Assembly: GCA_034387635.1 (NCBI GenBank)
Contig: JAOANU010000028.1
Span: 62,001-126,000 of the forward strand
Direction of reading: 5' to 3'
DNA length: 64,000 bases
Source: Rhodosporidiobolus odoratus
Taxonomy: Eukaryota > Basidiomycota > Microbotryomycetes > Sporidiobolales > Sporidiobolaceae
The translations under genes and the position numbers were made by a program. Below the pieces are notes generated by a model. The model saw only the letters and a list, made by a program, of their open reading frames with translations, was not told where the DNA came from and did not search any database. Positions 11,974 through 22,294 of the stretch are shown here, piece after piece (the first letter of the stretch is position 1; each line of letters begins with the position of its first letter).

Positions 11974-13119
11974 ATGCCGGCCTTACTCGGGCGCCAGGCC
12001 GACTCGACCGCCAATTCCGCCACTCCCACCTCGACCGTCAACCGCTTTCTCCCCTCGTCCACTTCAACGAGCGATTCAAACACCGACTCGGACAACGGCA
12101 ACGGAGACACGAAATCCCAGCTGTGGAAGTACGCCATCTTCGTCATCCTCGCCGTCCTCGCCCTCTTTCTCCTGATCCGCCTCGCCTTCATCTACCGTCT
12201 CAGGAGGCAACGCCTCTTGCTCTTCCAGCAGGCTCAGAACGAAGCCCACGCCACGAGACACGAGAGGACAGAACAGGTACGCGCTGAACGCGAACAGAGG
12301 ACGAGACAACGCAGGAGGAGGGACTCGCTCGATACCCTCGAGGACGAAGTAACGGCCCCACCGGCTTACGACGACGACTTTGATCCGCCCCCTCCGCCCA
12401 CCCCGCCTTCTGGCCTACAAGATCAGGTGCCACCACGCGCACCGCCTCGCTTCCCGCTTCTCTCTCGCTTGTTCCATCGCTCGGCAACCGCGTCCTCCTC
12501 TTCCTCACCCATCGGGCTGCACTTCCTAAACGGCTCGTCCACCTCTCGCGCACCCCGCTCAAACCCTCCATTCTCTCCGAACCGCAACAGTCGTCTCGGA
12601 GGCACCCGCCGCACCTCGACCGAAGCCGAAGCTATCCGGCGCGCTCTCAACGACGCCGGTCTCCTCGTCATTCCCCCTTCCCTCGCCCTACGCAACTCGT
12701 CCACCTCTCCTGCGTCTTCCCCTTCTCCCGCCTCGGTACCAGGCCAACCCTCCACTAGACGTCGCGAAGAAACCGAAGAAGAGTTCCTGTCTCGACGCCG
12801 TCGGGAACGGGAAGAAAGGCGAGCGAGGAGGAGGGAACGAAGGAGGGAAAGGAGGGAGAGGGAAGAGGAAGGGTTTGGCTTGCCGACGTACTCGAAGAAG
12901 ACGGCCGAGGGGGAGGAGACGTTGCAGAGAGGGGAGGGGTGGAAGGAAGAGGATGAGCGGTCTTCGGATGAAGGAGAGTCGGGGGCAGAGAGTGAAGCGG
13001 AGGAGACGGCCGTGTCGCCCCAACTTGGGAGGGACGCTGCTGTTCAGCGTGAGCGGGAAGACAGCGAGGCGGGACCAGCTGGACCGGCTCAAGCCCCCTC
13101 GTCAGCGTCGCAGGCTTAA
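11974..13119 (+). CDS. Single-pass membrane protein with PPxY motif (381 aa)
   Basis: An intronless frame with consistent composition. Residues 1-49 are Ser/Thr/Asp-rich and could be extracellular or lumenal. Residues 50-74 (LWKYAIFVILAVLALFLLIR and following) form one transmembrane helix, followed by RLRRQR, which favours a cytosolic C-terminus. The cytosolic part has a charged helical stretch (about 85-118), a PPAY motif at 129-132 in an acidic context, a Pro-rich patch, and a long Arg/Glu-rich helix (about 255-300, ERREERRARRRERRRERRER type). The tail is acidic. PPxY motifs recruit NEDD4/Rsp5-type ubiquitin ligases through WW domains, so an adaptor role is a reasonable guess, not shown. 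I do not recognise a named ortholog. It shares an upstream region with PMP3. Confidence 0.8.
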   Translation: MPALLGRQADSTANSATPTSTVNRFLPSSTSTSDSNTDSDNGNGDTKSQLWKYAIFVILAVLALFLLIRLAFIYRLRRQRLLLFQQAQNEAHATRHERTEQVRAEREQRTRQRRRRDSLDTLEDEVTAPPAYDDDFDPPPPPTPPSGLQDQVPPRAPPRFPLLSRLFHRSATASSSSSPIGLHFLNGSSTSRAPRSNPPFSPNRNSRLGGTRRTSTEAEAIRRALNDAGLLVIPPSLALRNSSTSPASSPSPASVPGQPSTRRREETEEEFLSRRRREREERRARRRERRRERREREEEGFGLPTYSKKTAEGEETLQRGEGWKEEDERSSDEGESGAESEAEETAVSPQLGRDAAVQREREDSEAGPAGPAQAPSSASQA

Positions 13120-13344
13120 GGACCTTTTCTGTTGGACTTATGTTCGGTTTGTGACCTTCTGTCTGCGTTTCAGTGCCTTTTCTACCTTTCTTGCGTAAAT
13201 ATAGTGGTAGGACTCATCGGGATGTTGTATCGCGATTCTAAAGTTGACTTGCGAGCCGGCGAAGACAGCGAGCCAGTGAAATCAGCTGTCGTCCTCCTGA
13301 ACGTTCATCTCGACCACCCGTTCTTGGCGTGTGCCCGCCCGGGC

Positions 13345-13893
13345 TCAATCCGTGCAGCCTAAGTCGACGACGTAGAACCGTCTGCCCAGTCGCCACCGCC
13401 CCTGGTCGTCGTTTCGCTGCATCTCGTTTTCGATACCCTTTCGAACATTCCCACCCGCAAGGCCAACGGAGCTGCCCAGACTGCCGAAGACACACTGCTT
13501 GCGGTTCCGCTTGGCTCGGAATCCCGTCTCTGTGCATCCCTGATTCCATGCGCATCTGACGAGTTGGTGAATATCGGCGCGGCAAGGCTGACCGCATTCG
13601 CATAGTGGGTTGAAAAGGTCAAGATGGCAGACTTCGCAGGACGCTGTCGCAGTACCGCCGCCTGCAACCAGAGCGACTGTAGGATCAGGCCGTTCTGTGA
13701 CGGCGACGACAGCAGTTGAGGCGGACGCGGCTGTTCGAGCTGCTTGCAGACTATGTTGATAGCAAAGAAACAGGGCGATGTGGAATGTGAAGAAAGCGAG
13801 TGCAGGAAGAGTTGGTCGGAACCGTCTTGGCAGACTCGCATGGCTTGGATAAGTTGGAGAAGACGGTGGTGAGCTGATGTGGATGCCACCCAT
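13345..13893 (-). CDS. Cysteine-rich membrane-anchored or secreted hypothetical protein
   Basis: A single open frame of 182 aa starts at MGGIHISSPPSSPTYPSHAS. The frame is open further upstream to an ATG at 14223, but that part has arbitrary composition, so the internal start is preferred. Residues about 32-51 (LPALAFFTFHIALFLCYQHS) form a hydrophobic segment that could be a signal anchor. After an Ala/Thr/Val-rich linker comes a cysteine cluster: CEVC, then CECGQPC, VRCAWNQGC and single Cys residues near 140 and at the very end. The spacing looks like a disulfide-bonded or metal-binding module. No family recognised. An unseen intron in the second half cannot be excluded. Confidence 0.45.
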   Translation of the reverse strand: MGGIHISSPPSSPTYPSHASLPRRFRPTLPALAFFTFHIALFLCYQHSLQAARTAASASTAVVAVTERPDPTVALVAGGGTATASCEVCHLDLFNPLCECGQPCRADIHQLVRCAWNQGCTETGFRAKRNRKQCVFGSLGSSVGLAGGNVRKGIENEMQRNDDQGRWRLGRRFYVVDLGCTD

Positions 13894-14342
13894 CCTATAC
13901 ACTGCACTGCGTGATTGACGAGTGAGAGCGAGGCAAGAGGGATTGAAATCAGAGAATCGGAGCCTCAGCCGGAGATTGGGAGCCCGACGCGCCGAGACGC
14001 GTTGCTGCCGAATCGGTTGTTTCCTAGGTGCCGATTTCCGAATGGAGGATCCAGTACACCTACTCTCCGAAGCAAGCACGCAGATGACAAGCACGAAGCT
14101 ATCTGGCGAACGAGGGCGACGAGAAGTCAGCCATTTCTGTGGACGGATCAAGCCGAAGCGACGACGTCCAAAGACCGCACAGCTCCAGTGCAGGCAGGCG
14201 CAGAATACGAAAGAAAAGGCCAATCCTATATCAAGACACAGAAGAAAGAGACGATGGCGGAATCAATGGTTGTGTCGACGGAACGGAATGAAAGCCCGGA
14301 AAGGGTATGAGGCGGAGTAGAACCCGAGGATGGAAGAGCTTC
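13894..14342. other. Intergenic stretch
   Basis: This lies between the cysteine-rich gene and the stop of the F-BAR gene, both on the minus strand. I see no convincing coding exon in it. Confidence 0.4.
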
Positions 14343-17300
14343 CTAGGGGAGAAGCTACATGAGGTGAGAAGAGCAGTCAGCTTGCATCCTTCTACCTCGA
14401 TCACAGAAGGCAAGGAAAGAAGAGGAGACAAACCTCGGTGAAACTGCAAGCGAAAGAAAAGTGCATTCTCCGTCAGCGAAAAAGGAAGAAGCCAAAAGAG
14501 GGTGCTAGGGAGACTCACTTGGAAGGGAACAGTCTACTATCGCCAACATCTCCAACCCGATTACCCTTCCACCATCCGTCGGGCTAAAAACGAGAACAGA
14601 AGCAAGAGAGTCAGTAGAGCGAAAGAATCGGACGACGAAGAGCAGGAGAACAAACATCGGTGTCCGTGACGGCGATCACATCTCCCGTCGAGAACGAGAA
14701 CTCCTCCGCGCTCGAAGCCGCGTAGTCGAAGAGAGCGTTGACCTGCACAGAAACGAAACGACGTAAGCGTGATTTCCAGAATGACAAAGGCAAGCATTGG
14801 AGGTGAACAAGACGAGGGGCGACGTACATAAAACAGGATCGGCTGCCCCGTCTCAGTATACTGCCCCGTAGGCGGTGGCGCCCCTCCACTCCCCGCCCTG
14901 ACGCTCGCCACACTCGGCGCCCTCGCATGCTGCTGCTGTTGCTGTTGCTGCGGCTGTACTTGTTGCTGCTGCTGCTGTTGAGGTTGTTGTTGCTGAGGTT
15001 GTATTTGACTTTGCATAGGCGCCTGGTAAGCCTGCAACGGAGTCTGCTGTACCGACGCCCCTGAAACGCCAGACATCATCGAGGGGTTTCGTTGGAGGTG
15101 CGCGCCTGGAGGAGGAGAGCCATAGTGCGAGTTGAGCGGTGGAGGGGCACCGTACGGTTGCTGCTGAGGAGTTGGGGCTTGGTTCAACGGGCCGGGTGAA
15201 GAGGTTGGGTAGGCATAGCCATTCGCGCCCATGACATGTTGAGGGGGGAAACCTTGTTGAGGTGGCTGTCCCTGTTGATACGGCGTGGGGGTCTGCGAGG
15301 GCTGAGGGAAGTGCTGAGATGTAGCGTGGGACAGCTGGGGCTGAGAGGGATGCTGTTGAGGGAACCCAGGCGGAGCGTAGGCAGCGAAGGGAGCAGGAGA
15401 AGTCGGGGCGGGGGAAGCAGCGCGAGCGATTGCCGGGTGTTGATGTTGCTGTTGCTGGTGAATAGGCGGGCCGCCGTACCCTTGTGGAGGCTGTTGCTGC
15501 TGCTGAGGCGGAGGGGCGTTGTATCCTACCACGGAAGAGGGTCGGTTCCCGTAAGCGCTTGTCGGCCTCATCTGCTGCTGTTGCTGCTGCTGCTGGTGTT
15601 GATGAGGTGGCTGGTATTGTTGTCCAGGTGCTGGCGACGAAGACCTAGGCGGGTTCGCTCCTCCCATCGCCGGCGAAGCGGGTCTCAGGCTCTCCGGAAT
15701 GTACGGCTGAGGGGAAGTCGGCCTTCCGCCTCCAGGTTGAGACGGGGACGACGGACGTGGACCGTATCCGCCAGCGAAGAACGGCGTAGCAAGATTTGCG
15801 CCGTTCGAAGTCGGACGTTGCGGGCTGGCCATGTTGGCGGCAGGGGAGGGTGACGCAATCGACACCGTGGAGCCTGCGCGGGAATGCGGCCGAGAGCGTT
15901 CGCCAGGAAAGGCTTGTCCGTACCCTGCGGTCGGGTTTGACCCGTTCGAAGGTTGCTGAGATGGCGGTTGCATCATGGCGGCGATGGGAGCTGGAGAAGT
16001 AGGTCGAGAGCGCGAAGGTGGAGAGCCATAAACGCCGGCACCAGGTTGCGCGAGGCTGAGACTGCTTTGTGCGCGATGAGAAGGAGATGCGGCGTGCTGA
16101 CGGAGGTCGGCGGAAGAGCGCTGGGGAGGGACACCGCGCGACGGAGTAGCTTGCGGTGAAGTGAGCCCGGCGGGAGGACCTTGCTGAGAAAGGCGAGAAG
16201 GACGGGCAGGCTCCTGGATCGGAGTGTTCTGCAAGACCTTGAGCGCCTGCATCAGCGGGTCATCCTCGTCATCCTCTTCGGCTCCAGCTGCGACCGAAAC
16301 AGGGCCAGGGGCAGTCCCGTTAACTGCTGCGTCCGCGCCCTCGTCCTTCGCCGGCACAGGAGGCGGAGCGGCCGGGGAAGGTGCCGTGCCCGACACGACG
16401 GGCACTGGCGGAGCGGCAGGAGAGATAGTCGGCGAGGTGAACGATTGTCGATTCTGGAAGGCGGCAGCGGAGATGTGGCGAGGCCGAGACGATACTGATC
16501 CTGGCGTACCGATGGCCGAGGCGTTGTCTGACGAGCTACGAAGGTTTGCCGAAGGGGAAACAGTGAATCGACCGGGAGAAGCAACGGGTTCTTGCGAAGG
16601 CGGAGGCTGTTGGAAGGACGGCGGGTTGGCGGCTGCGGGAGCGACTTGCGTAGGTGGAGAAGAGGCGACTGCTGCGAGGTTCGGGTTTGAAGCGCGGTTT
16701 GCAGACCTGGAAGGCGGTCTACCTCCGCCTTGGCCGCCCTCGCCTGCCTTGGCTCGCAGATCCGGCTGAGACGGCTCCCTCGACATCGGCTGCTGCTGTC
16801 CGCCGTAGTTCATCTGCCGGGTGATCTCGCCGACTGCTGAGGGGGAATGCTTCATGCCGGGCATGCGGGTTGATGAGCGTTGGTAACGAGCGGGGCGGTA
16901 CTGCTGCTTAGGTTCGGGGCCGGGGTTCTTGACGTCGTGGAAGGGGATGGGGTCTGCGAATGCAGTGTGAGTATCCTGGAATGGGGTCCAAAAAGGACAG
17001 ACCGTGCGCACCTGGAATCCAATTCCCCGTTCCGTGATGCTGAACAAAGATCATGACATCCGTCTTAGGCTCGCATTGCTCCAAAGCCGTCCTCATCCTC
17101 TCTGCGCTCTCATCTTCACTCAACGCAAGGGTCGCGACTCCGTTCGCCGTGTCCCACATCCTCGCCTTGAGGAACTCGAGCCGCTCTTCTTCCTGATCCT
17201 GCACAAGGTCGCAGAACGAGCGCCATTGCATGTTCCATTTGCTGTGGTCAGGAAGTGCATCAGTACGGGTGCAGCGGACTCGAGGCCAGCGGGGCAACTC

Positions 17301-18915
17301 ACGTAGTATTATCCTTCAAGACTCCAGCGTAATGCCGATAGTCTCGTTCGTTCTGCTCGACTGTCTGCTGCACTTTGTCCAACTTCAGAGTCGCCTGCAC
17401 GCTCACATAGAGCCATCAGCTTACCCTCGGCACCGAAGCGGACCAGCGTGAACTCCGAACGCACCTTGTCCAAAGCCTGACCCTGAAGCAAATGCTTCTG
17501 CGCATTCAACGAGTTGGCGAGCTGAGCGTCTTGCTCGTACTTCAGTTTCGACTTTTTCACATGAGCCCGTTGATTGTTGATGTCCTTCCAGAGTTTCTCG
17601 ACGGTCGATTGTTGCTGCGTACGAGGAAAGAATAACGTGATTCAGTATGTGCACGATAAACGCGCCTTCGTTGATCGCCCTTGTCGTGCCGCCGCATCTG
17701 TCACAGTCACACACTCTGGAGGACGTTCGTCCAAACTGCAAACATCTAAGGCGAGCTCCGAGCGGGAAAGAGAAGAAACGTACATTCTTCCTCGCCGCTT
17801 CCCTCCTGCCCACAAATTCTCCCATCTGCCCCTCCTGCATCCTCATCAACTGAGCCAGTTCCACGTGCGACTGAGCCGAAGCGGCCATCTCGCCCTTGAT
17901 GGTCGCTATGGCACGTTCCATGTGACTGTTTGGGTTCGAGTAGAGTTGGGAGGGGGATAGGGGAAGCGTGCGAGTTGGCAACAGTCGTAATAAGAGGTCA
18001 TAGAGTGGACGACAAGGAGGGGAACAAGAAAGGCAAGGCGAGGGAGAGAAGGAAGGTGAGCAAGGGGGCAAGGCCAGACCGGATGAAAGCTGAGGGAATG
18101 AAGACCCACCCCGACTCCCCCAATCCGAACTGATGCTTTGACAGCTTTGTCAACTTCTTTGCGTAGTCCTCAGCGGCCGAGGCTCTGCGGTACGTGGGGG
18201 AAGACAAGGAGGGGAGAGGAAAGAAAGTGTCAGCGCAAAGGCCATCCAAGGCCGTTTGTCCCGTACGCAAACCTGCATGCATTCCCGAAAGACTGCAAGA
18301 CCAGATGCAGTAATGAGTAAAGCAGGCGAGCGTACCTATCCTTCAACACTCCCCTCAAATCCTCGCAAATCCTCGTTCCATTCCTAACCCGATCAAACAA
18401 CCTCGCATACCCCTCTGCGCCCCAATCCCTCTCTTCATCATCCTCTGATCGACCTCCGTTGGCGCGGGAGCGTTGAGGGGTGACCCAGAAGGCGTTGCAG
18501 AAGTCGTAGTCGCTGTGACAGATGGAAGGACGGATGAGGGTGGACGGGAGGGCACAAGGCGTACGGAAGGAGGGCGGAGAAAGTAGTCGGGGCGGATATA
18601 CGAGGTGTTTGATGAGTACAGTTTGAGTATTGGCGAGTGCGAGTTAAAGTGGAGCCGCAAATTGGAGGATCGAGCGAGTTACACCAAAGTCAGCGAGGGC
18701 ACACTCGAACGATCAGAGACCAGGACGTACGCATCAGTAGTCTGTACAGGAGCCTCATAAGCTCCTTCCAGCCTCTCTCCACCTTGTGGTTGTTGTTGAT
18801 ACTGTTGTTGTCCTGCTCCTCCTCCACGAGATGAACTCGAGGTTGAACGACCGTGACCGCTTGGAGGATTCGAAGGAGGACGCGAGTTGGACCGTTGTCG
18901 AGCGTGCATTGACAT
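14343..18915 (-). CDS. F-BAR and SH3 cytokinesis protein, Cdc15/Imp2/Hof1 type
   Basis: It starts at 18915 with MSMHARQRSNSRPPSNPP, a Ser/Gln-rich lead. The F-BAR module follows: YDFCNAFWVTPQRS, YARLFDRVRNGTRICEDL, ASAAEDYAKKLTKLSKHQFG, MERAIATIKGEMAASAQSHV, KKSKLKYEQDAQLANSLNAQ, KWNMQWRSFCDLVQDQEEER and DVMIFVQHHGTGNWIP, then DPIPFHDVKNPG. A disordered linker of about 650 residues is rich in Pro, Ser and Gln with several CAG/CAA tracts (about 14930-15000, 15570-15600). The C-terminal SH3 domain reads VNALFDYAASSAEEFSFSTG, PDGWWKGNRVGD and DSRLFPSN, followed by FTELLP and the stop. The F-BAR + long linker + SH3 order is that of Cdc15/Imp2/Hof1, which bind membrane at the division site and scaffold the contractile ring. 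About ten introns; the last three SH3 exons are very small. Which paralog it is cannot be told. Confidence 0.88.
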
Positions 18916-19352
18916 GCTCTATAGCCAGCGTGTGGATTCGTGAGGTAGCGCAGGAATCAACCAGCGAAGCTGCTCCGGAGGAAAGTCCACGGACTGCGGC
19001 CGAACTCGACAAACAAGCCTTTCGCGACACTGACCAGCACTGACTGTCGCGAGAAAGAGGGTACAGAATATATACAGACTCAAAGCTATCAGAGACCGGC
19101 ATGAGAACGCCCCATATATTCCCAACATTTTCAACGACCTTCGCAAACTGCGATTTTTTTCTTCGCCCCTTGCTGCCCCATGCATCGCGACGCTGCTCAA
19201 ACCACCGTAGCTGCAGCATACAGTGTAGTCAGTTCGCCCCCAAAAAAAAGAAAGAAAGGCGGGACGGGCCAACGAACCATGGTTTTCACCCGGATGAGTC
19301 GGACCGATCTTCTCCATCGTCGTTCCCCCTACGACCCACTTACCCGTCGACA
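18916..19352. other. Promoter region of the F-BAR gene
   Basis: This is upstream of the minus-strand F-BAR gene and downstream of the small secreted gene. It contains a short A-run near 19242-19250. No gene seen. Confidence 0.4.
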
Positions 19353-19915
19353 TCACAGTAAGGCACAGGTACACATGCTTTGGGTTACCTGGTACCGTTT
19401 GTTGTGCTGGGCGGAGAGACGACCTTGATTGCAGGTGAGGTTGATGAGGAGGGTGCGGTGGGTGAGGTACGAGGAGGGGGCGAGACGGAATGGGTGAGGG
19501 GGTTCTTTGAGCTGGAGACCAGTAGGAAGGAGGAGCTGCTGACGACTGCGCGAGAGAGGGGTCAACCCAAGTCAGTAAGGGCACAATCGGAGTTGCAGGA
19601 GACATAAGACGTACACTTCTGGCTCGTTAAATTCTTGGCGTTCTTCACCGCCTTGACCCTTGCACTCGTCGGCGTCGCTGCAATCGACGTAGTCGGATCC
19701 GAAAGTATGACGGGCAGCGCCGGGATTTTCCCGAGTTGCTTGCTGATCCTGGCGAGGCGGCTGGCCATGGCAGCAGCCACGGGATTCGGCGCAGCGACAA
19801 CATCTTTAGAGTTACTGGCGCTCGGAGGGGGGAGCGGGAGAGGGGCGGCATAGCAGGAAGAAAAGGTGCTGAGTGTGAGGAGGGCGACGCAGAGAACAGA
19901 ACGGAGGGAATGCAT
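19353..19915 (-). CDS. Small secreted protein of unknown function
   Basis: Two exons are proposed. The first starts at MHSLRSVLCVALLTLSTFSS, a clear signal peptide with probable cleavage after SSCYA. It is followed by a Pro/Ser segment and a basic helix-like stretch (MASRLARISKQLGKIPALPV). Exon 1 ends near NLTSQ, with GTGTAC as the 5' splice site. Exon 2 begins after CGCGCAG and encodes RQQLLLPTGLQLKEPPHPFR, then LINLTCNQGRLSAQ and a CTCALL end. The frame joins without a stop. NLT motifs are possible N-glycosylation sites. There is no recognised domain. If the intron is not spliced, a frame ending in TDLG at 19562 gives a shorter 117-aa protein. Confidence 0.55.
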
Positions 19916-20954
19916 CGTGGTGGTCGGGGTTTTGCAACGAGAACGTGTGAGGCCGGAAGGGATGGGAATTAGTGTCGAGCTAGCGAGCAGGAACTAGCGG
20001 AGTGAGCTAGACAAGTCCAAGCCTCTGGCTGTCCCTCGGTCCGTGACGAGCAGCACTGCAAGGGAACATCGCTCCTCGCGGCATCTGAGACCACATACGG
20101 CGGTGGACGACGAGGGAGGAGTGGTCGAGGAATGGGATGACGTACTGTACTCAGATTCCTCCTGAGGTGCAGCAGGAGCCCTGTTCTGCTGCTGTGAAGG
20201 AGGGTCCGCAAACCCGCCGCGGGGTGCTTACCGGCTGCTCCGTATCCGCTCACGCATCGAGCGCGTCTCCGCCTTGCACCGGTCCAGAGGTATGCCCGCC
20301 CGCCTTTGCGGCAGCGAGTTGCACACGTGAGAAAAGAAGAAAGAGGAAGGAAGCTTTGGGAACGTGAGGCTCCAGCTGGCCCCGTGGGTCTGCAGCGTGG
20401 CACAGCATCGTCGTGGATCTGTGACGCCGCAGAGAATGGCAAGTGGGGCTCGTAGAAGGCAGGGTATCCGGCGAGGAAAGGGAGGCGGGAAGAGAGGAAG
20501 AAAAGCGGATAGGCACATAGAACAGGCAGGCGGGCCGGAGGAAGGACGTATTATCGCGATACGGTTGTGCGATCGCGTCATGTGGCGAGGCACGTTTGCT
20601 GTGCTACGTAGAAAGGTTATCGACGAGGTGGGAGGGAAGGCTGGATGAAGGAAGCGAGTTCGACAGCAATCTACGGGTAATGAGGACCTGCTTGAGAGCC
20701 AGTTGTGCGCTCTACGAAGTCTACAGTAGCGCACAATCAAGGGAGGGCGTGTAATAAACGCTTCATCAGTTGCGGATGGAAGCAACTTGCAACTGGCTTT
20801 CCTCCTCCATTCTGACGCCCTAGGCTACTAGAAAGACTGCCAAGGCGCACAAAGAGCTCACAAGGAACCTCTACGCTACATCACGCACCTCCCTTGTCCT
20901 TGCGCAGCCCCTCCACCTCGTCAACTCCCCACCTCGACATCATCAACATCCCGC
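19916..20954. other. Intergenic stretch with exon-like fragments on the minus strand
   Basis: This separates the secreted-protein gene from HSE1. On the minus strand two segments look coding: about 20215-20147 (reading DPPSQQQNRAPAAPQEESEY, ending at a GTACGT splice-like site) and 20086-19969 (reading AARSDVPLQCC to a stop). I could not connect them to a start, so no gene is called. The rest, including the HSE1 promoter, shows nothing clear. Confidence 0.3.
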
Positions 20955-22243
20955 ATGTTTGCAAAGCAAAAGCCCTTGAACCCGTACGATGAAGTAATCA
21001 GTAAGCTACTCAGCGTCTATCTCCCCCCGCCCTCCCTTCCACCGCAGCTCTCTCGTCCGCCTCCCGCATCCCCCGCGGACCATCGACTGTCCCGACCGAT
21101 CCTAACCTGCTCTTCCTTCTGCAGCCAAAGCAACCGACGAGAAGCAGACAGAGATCAACTGGGAGATCGCCCTCACCGTCTGGGACAAGGTCAACGAGGA
21201 CGGCGAACAAGGGTAACTTCGACCCGCTCTTTCTTTTCTCGCAGTCAAGCCAGGACTCACTCCTGTGGTTCCCTGCAGTGCACGAAACTGCGTCAACGCT
21301 CTCCAGAAACGCCTCAACCACCGCAGTGCGAATGTCCAGCTCTTCTCCCTCACAGTGTGTCTCGTCCCATTTCCCCCTTCGACTGAAGATCTCAGAGGGG
21401 CTGACTGTACTCGCTGCCCAGCTCGCCGGGGCTCTCGTCAACAACTGCGGTGCCGCTCTGCATCGTGAGGTCAGTGGCAAGGTATTCACGCAGACGCTGG
21501 TGAGGTTGATCAACGATAGGGTGCGCTACCTTCGTTCCTCCCCAAAGCTTGTATTGCCTCACCTAACCCTATCACCCCCATCCAGACTACACACGAAACC
21601 GTCAAAAACTCTGCCCTTTCAACCATCGAAACCTGGGTGAAAGACCACCCCTCCGATCCCAACTTTGACCTGCTCCTCGACACTTACGAATCCCTGAAAC
21701 GCCAAGGCCAAGTCTTCCCGTCCACCGCGCCCCCTCGCCAAGCCACGCCTCAAGGGCCCTCGCACGAGCAGCTGAGAAGGGAAGAAGAGGAACTCCAGAG
21801 GGCGCTGGAGGAGAGCGCCAAATTAGCGGACCCGATGAGGGGGTACAAGCGATCCTCCCCTCCCGCCGACTATCGCAAAAACCTCCCTCACGAACCTCAC
21901 TCTGCCCAATCTTATGGTCCAAATGGTCGCGACGACGGCTTCATCCCCCCCTCCTCCTCCTCCGCCATTCCCGACCCGACTCCGAAACCCCCTTCTCGCG
22001 TTCGAGCCCTCTACGACTTTGTAGGTCAAACCGCTGATGAACTCCAAATGAACCGAGGAGAGGAATTGAGGGTGCTGGAGGAGATTTCGGAGGATTGGAT
22101 GAGAGGCGAGAGTGAACGGACGGGGAGGAGGGGGATTTTCCCAACCAATTATGTCGAGGCTTTGCCCGATTTGCCTCAAGCAGCTGGCGGCCACTCGCAT
22201 AACCCGTCTCACTCGCAATCGTTAGCTCACCAGCCGGCTCAAG

Positions 22244-22294
<51 letters not shown>

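Noticed and set aside
13345..14223. Longer 292-aa form of the cysteine-rich protein
   Set aside because: The added 110 residues upstream have random composition, and the internal ATG gives a better N-terminus.
20228..20785. 185-codon minus-strand frame upstream of HSE1
   Set aside because: Composition is arbitrary (Arg/Ser/Pro/Cys mix), no domain, and splice-like sites inside point to other frames.
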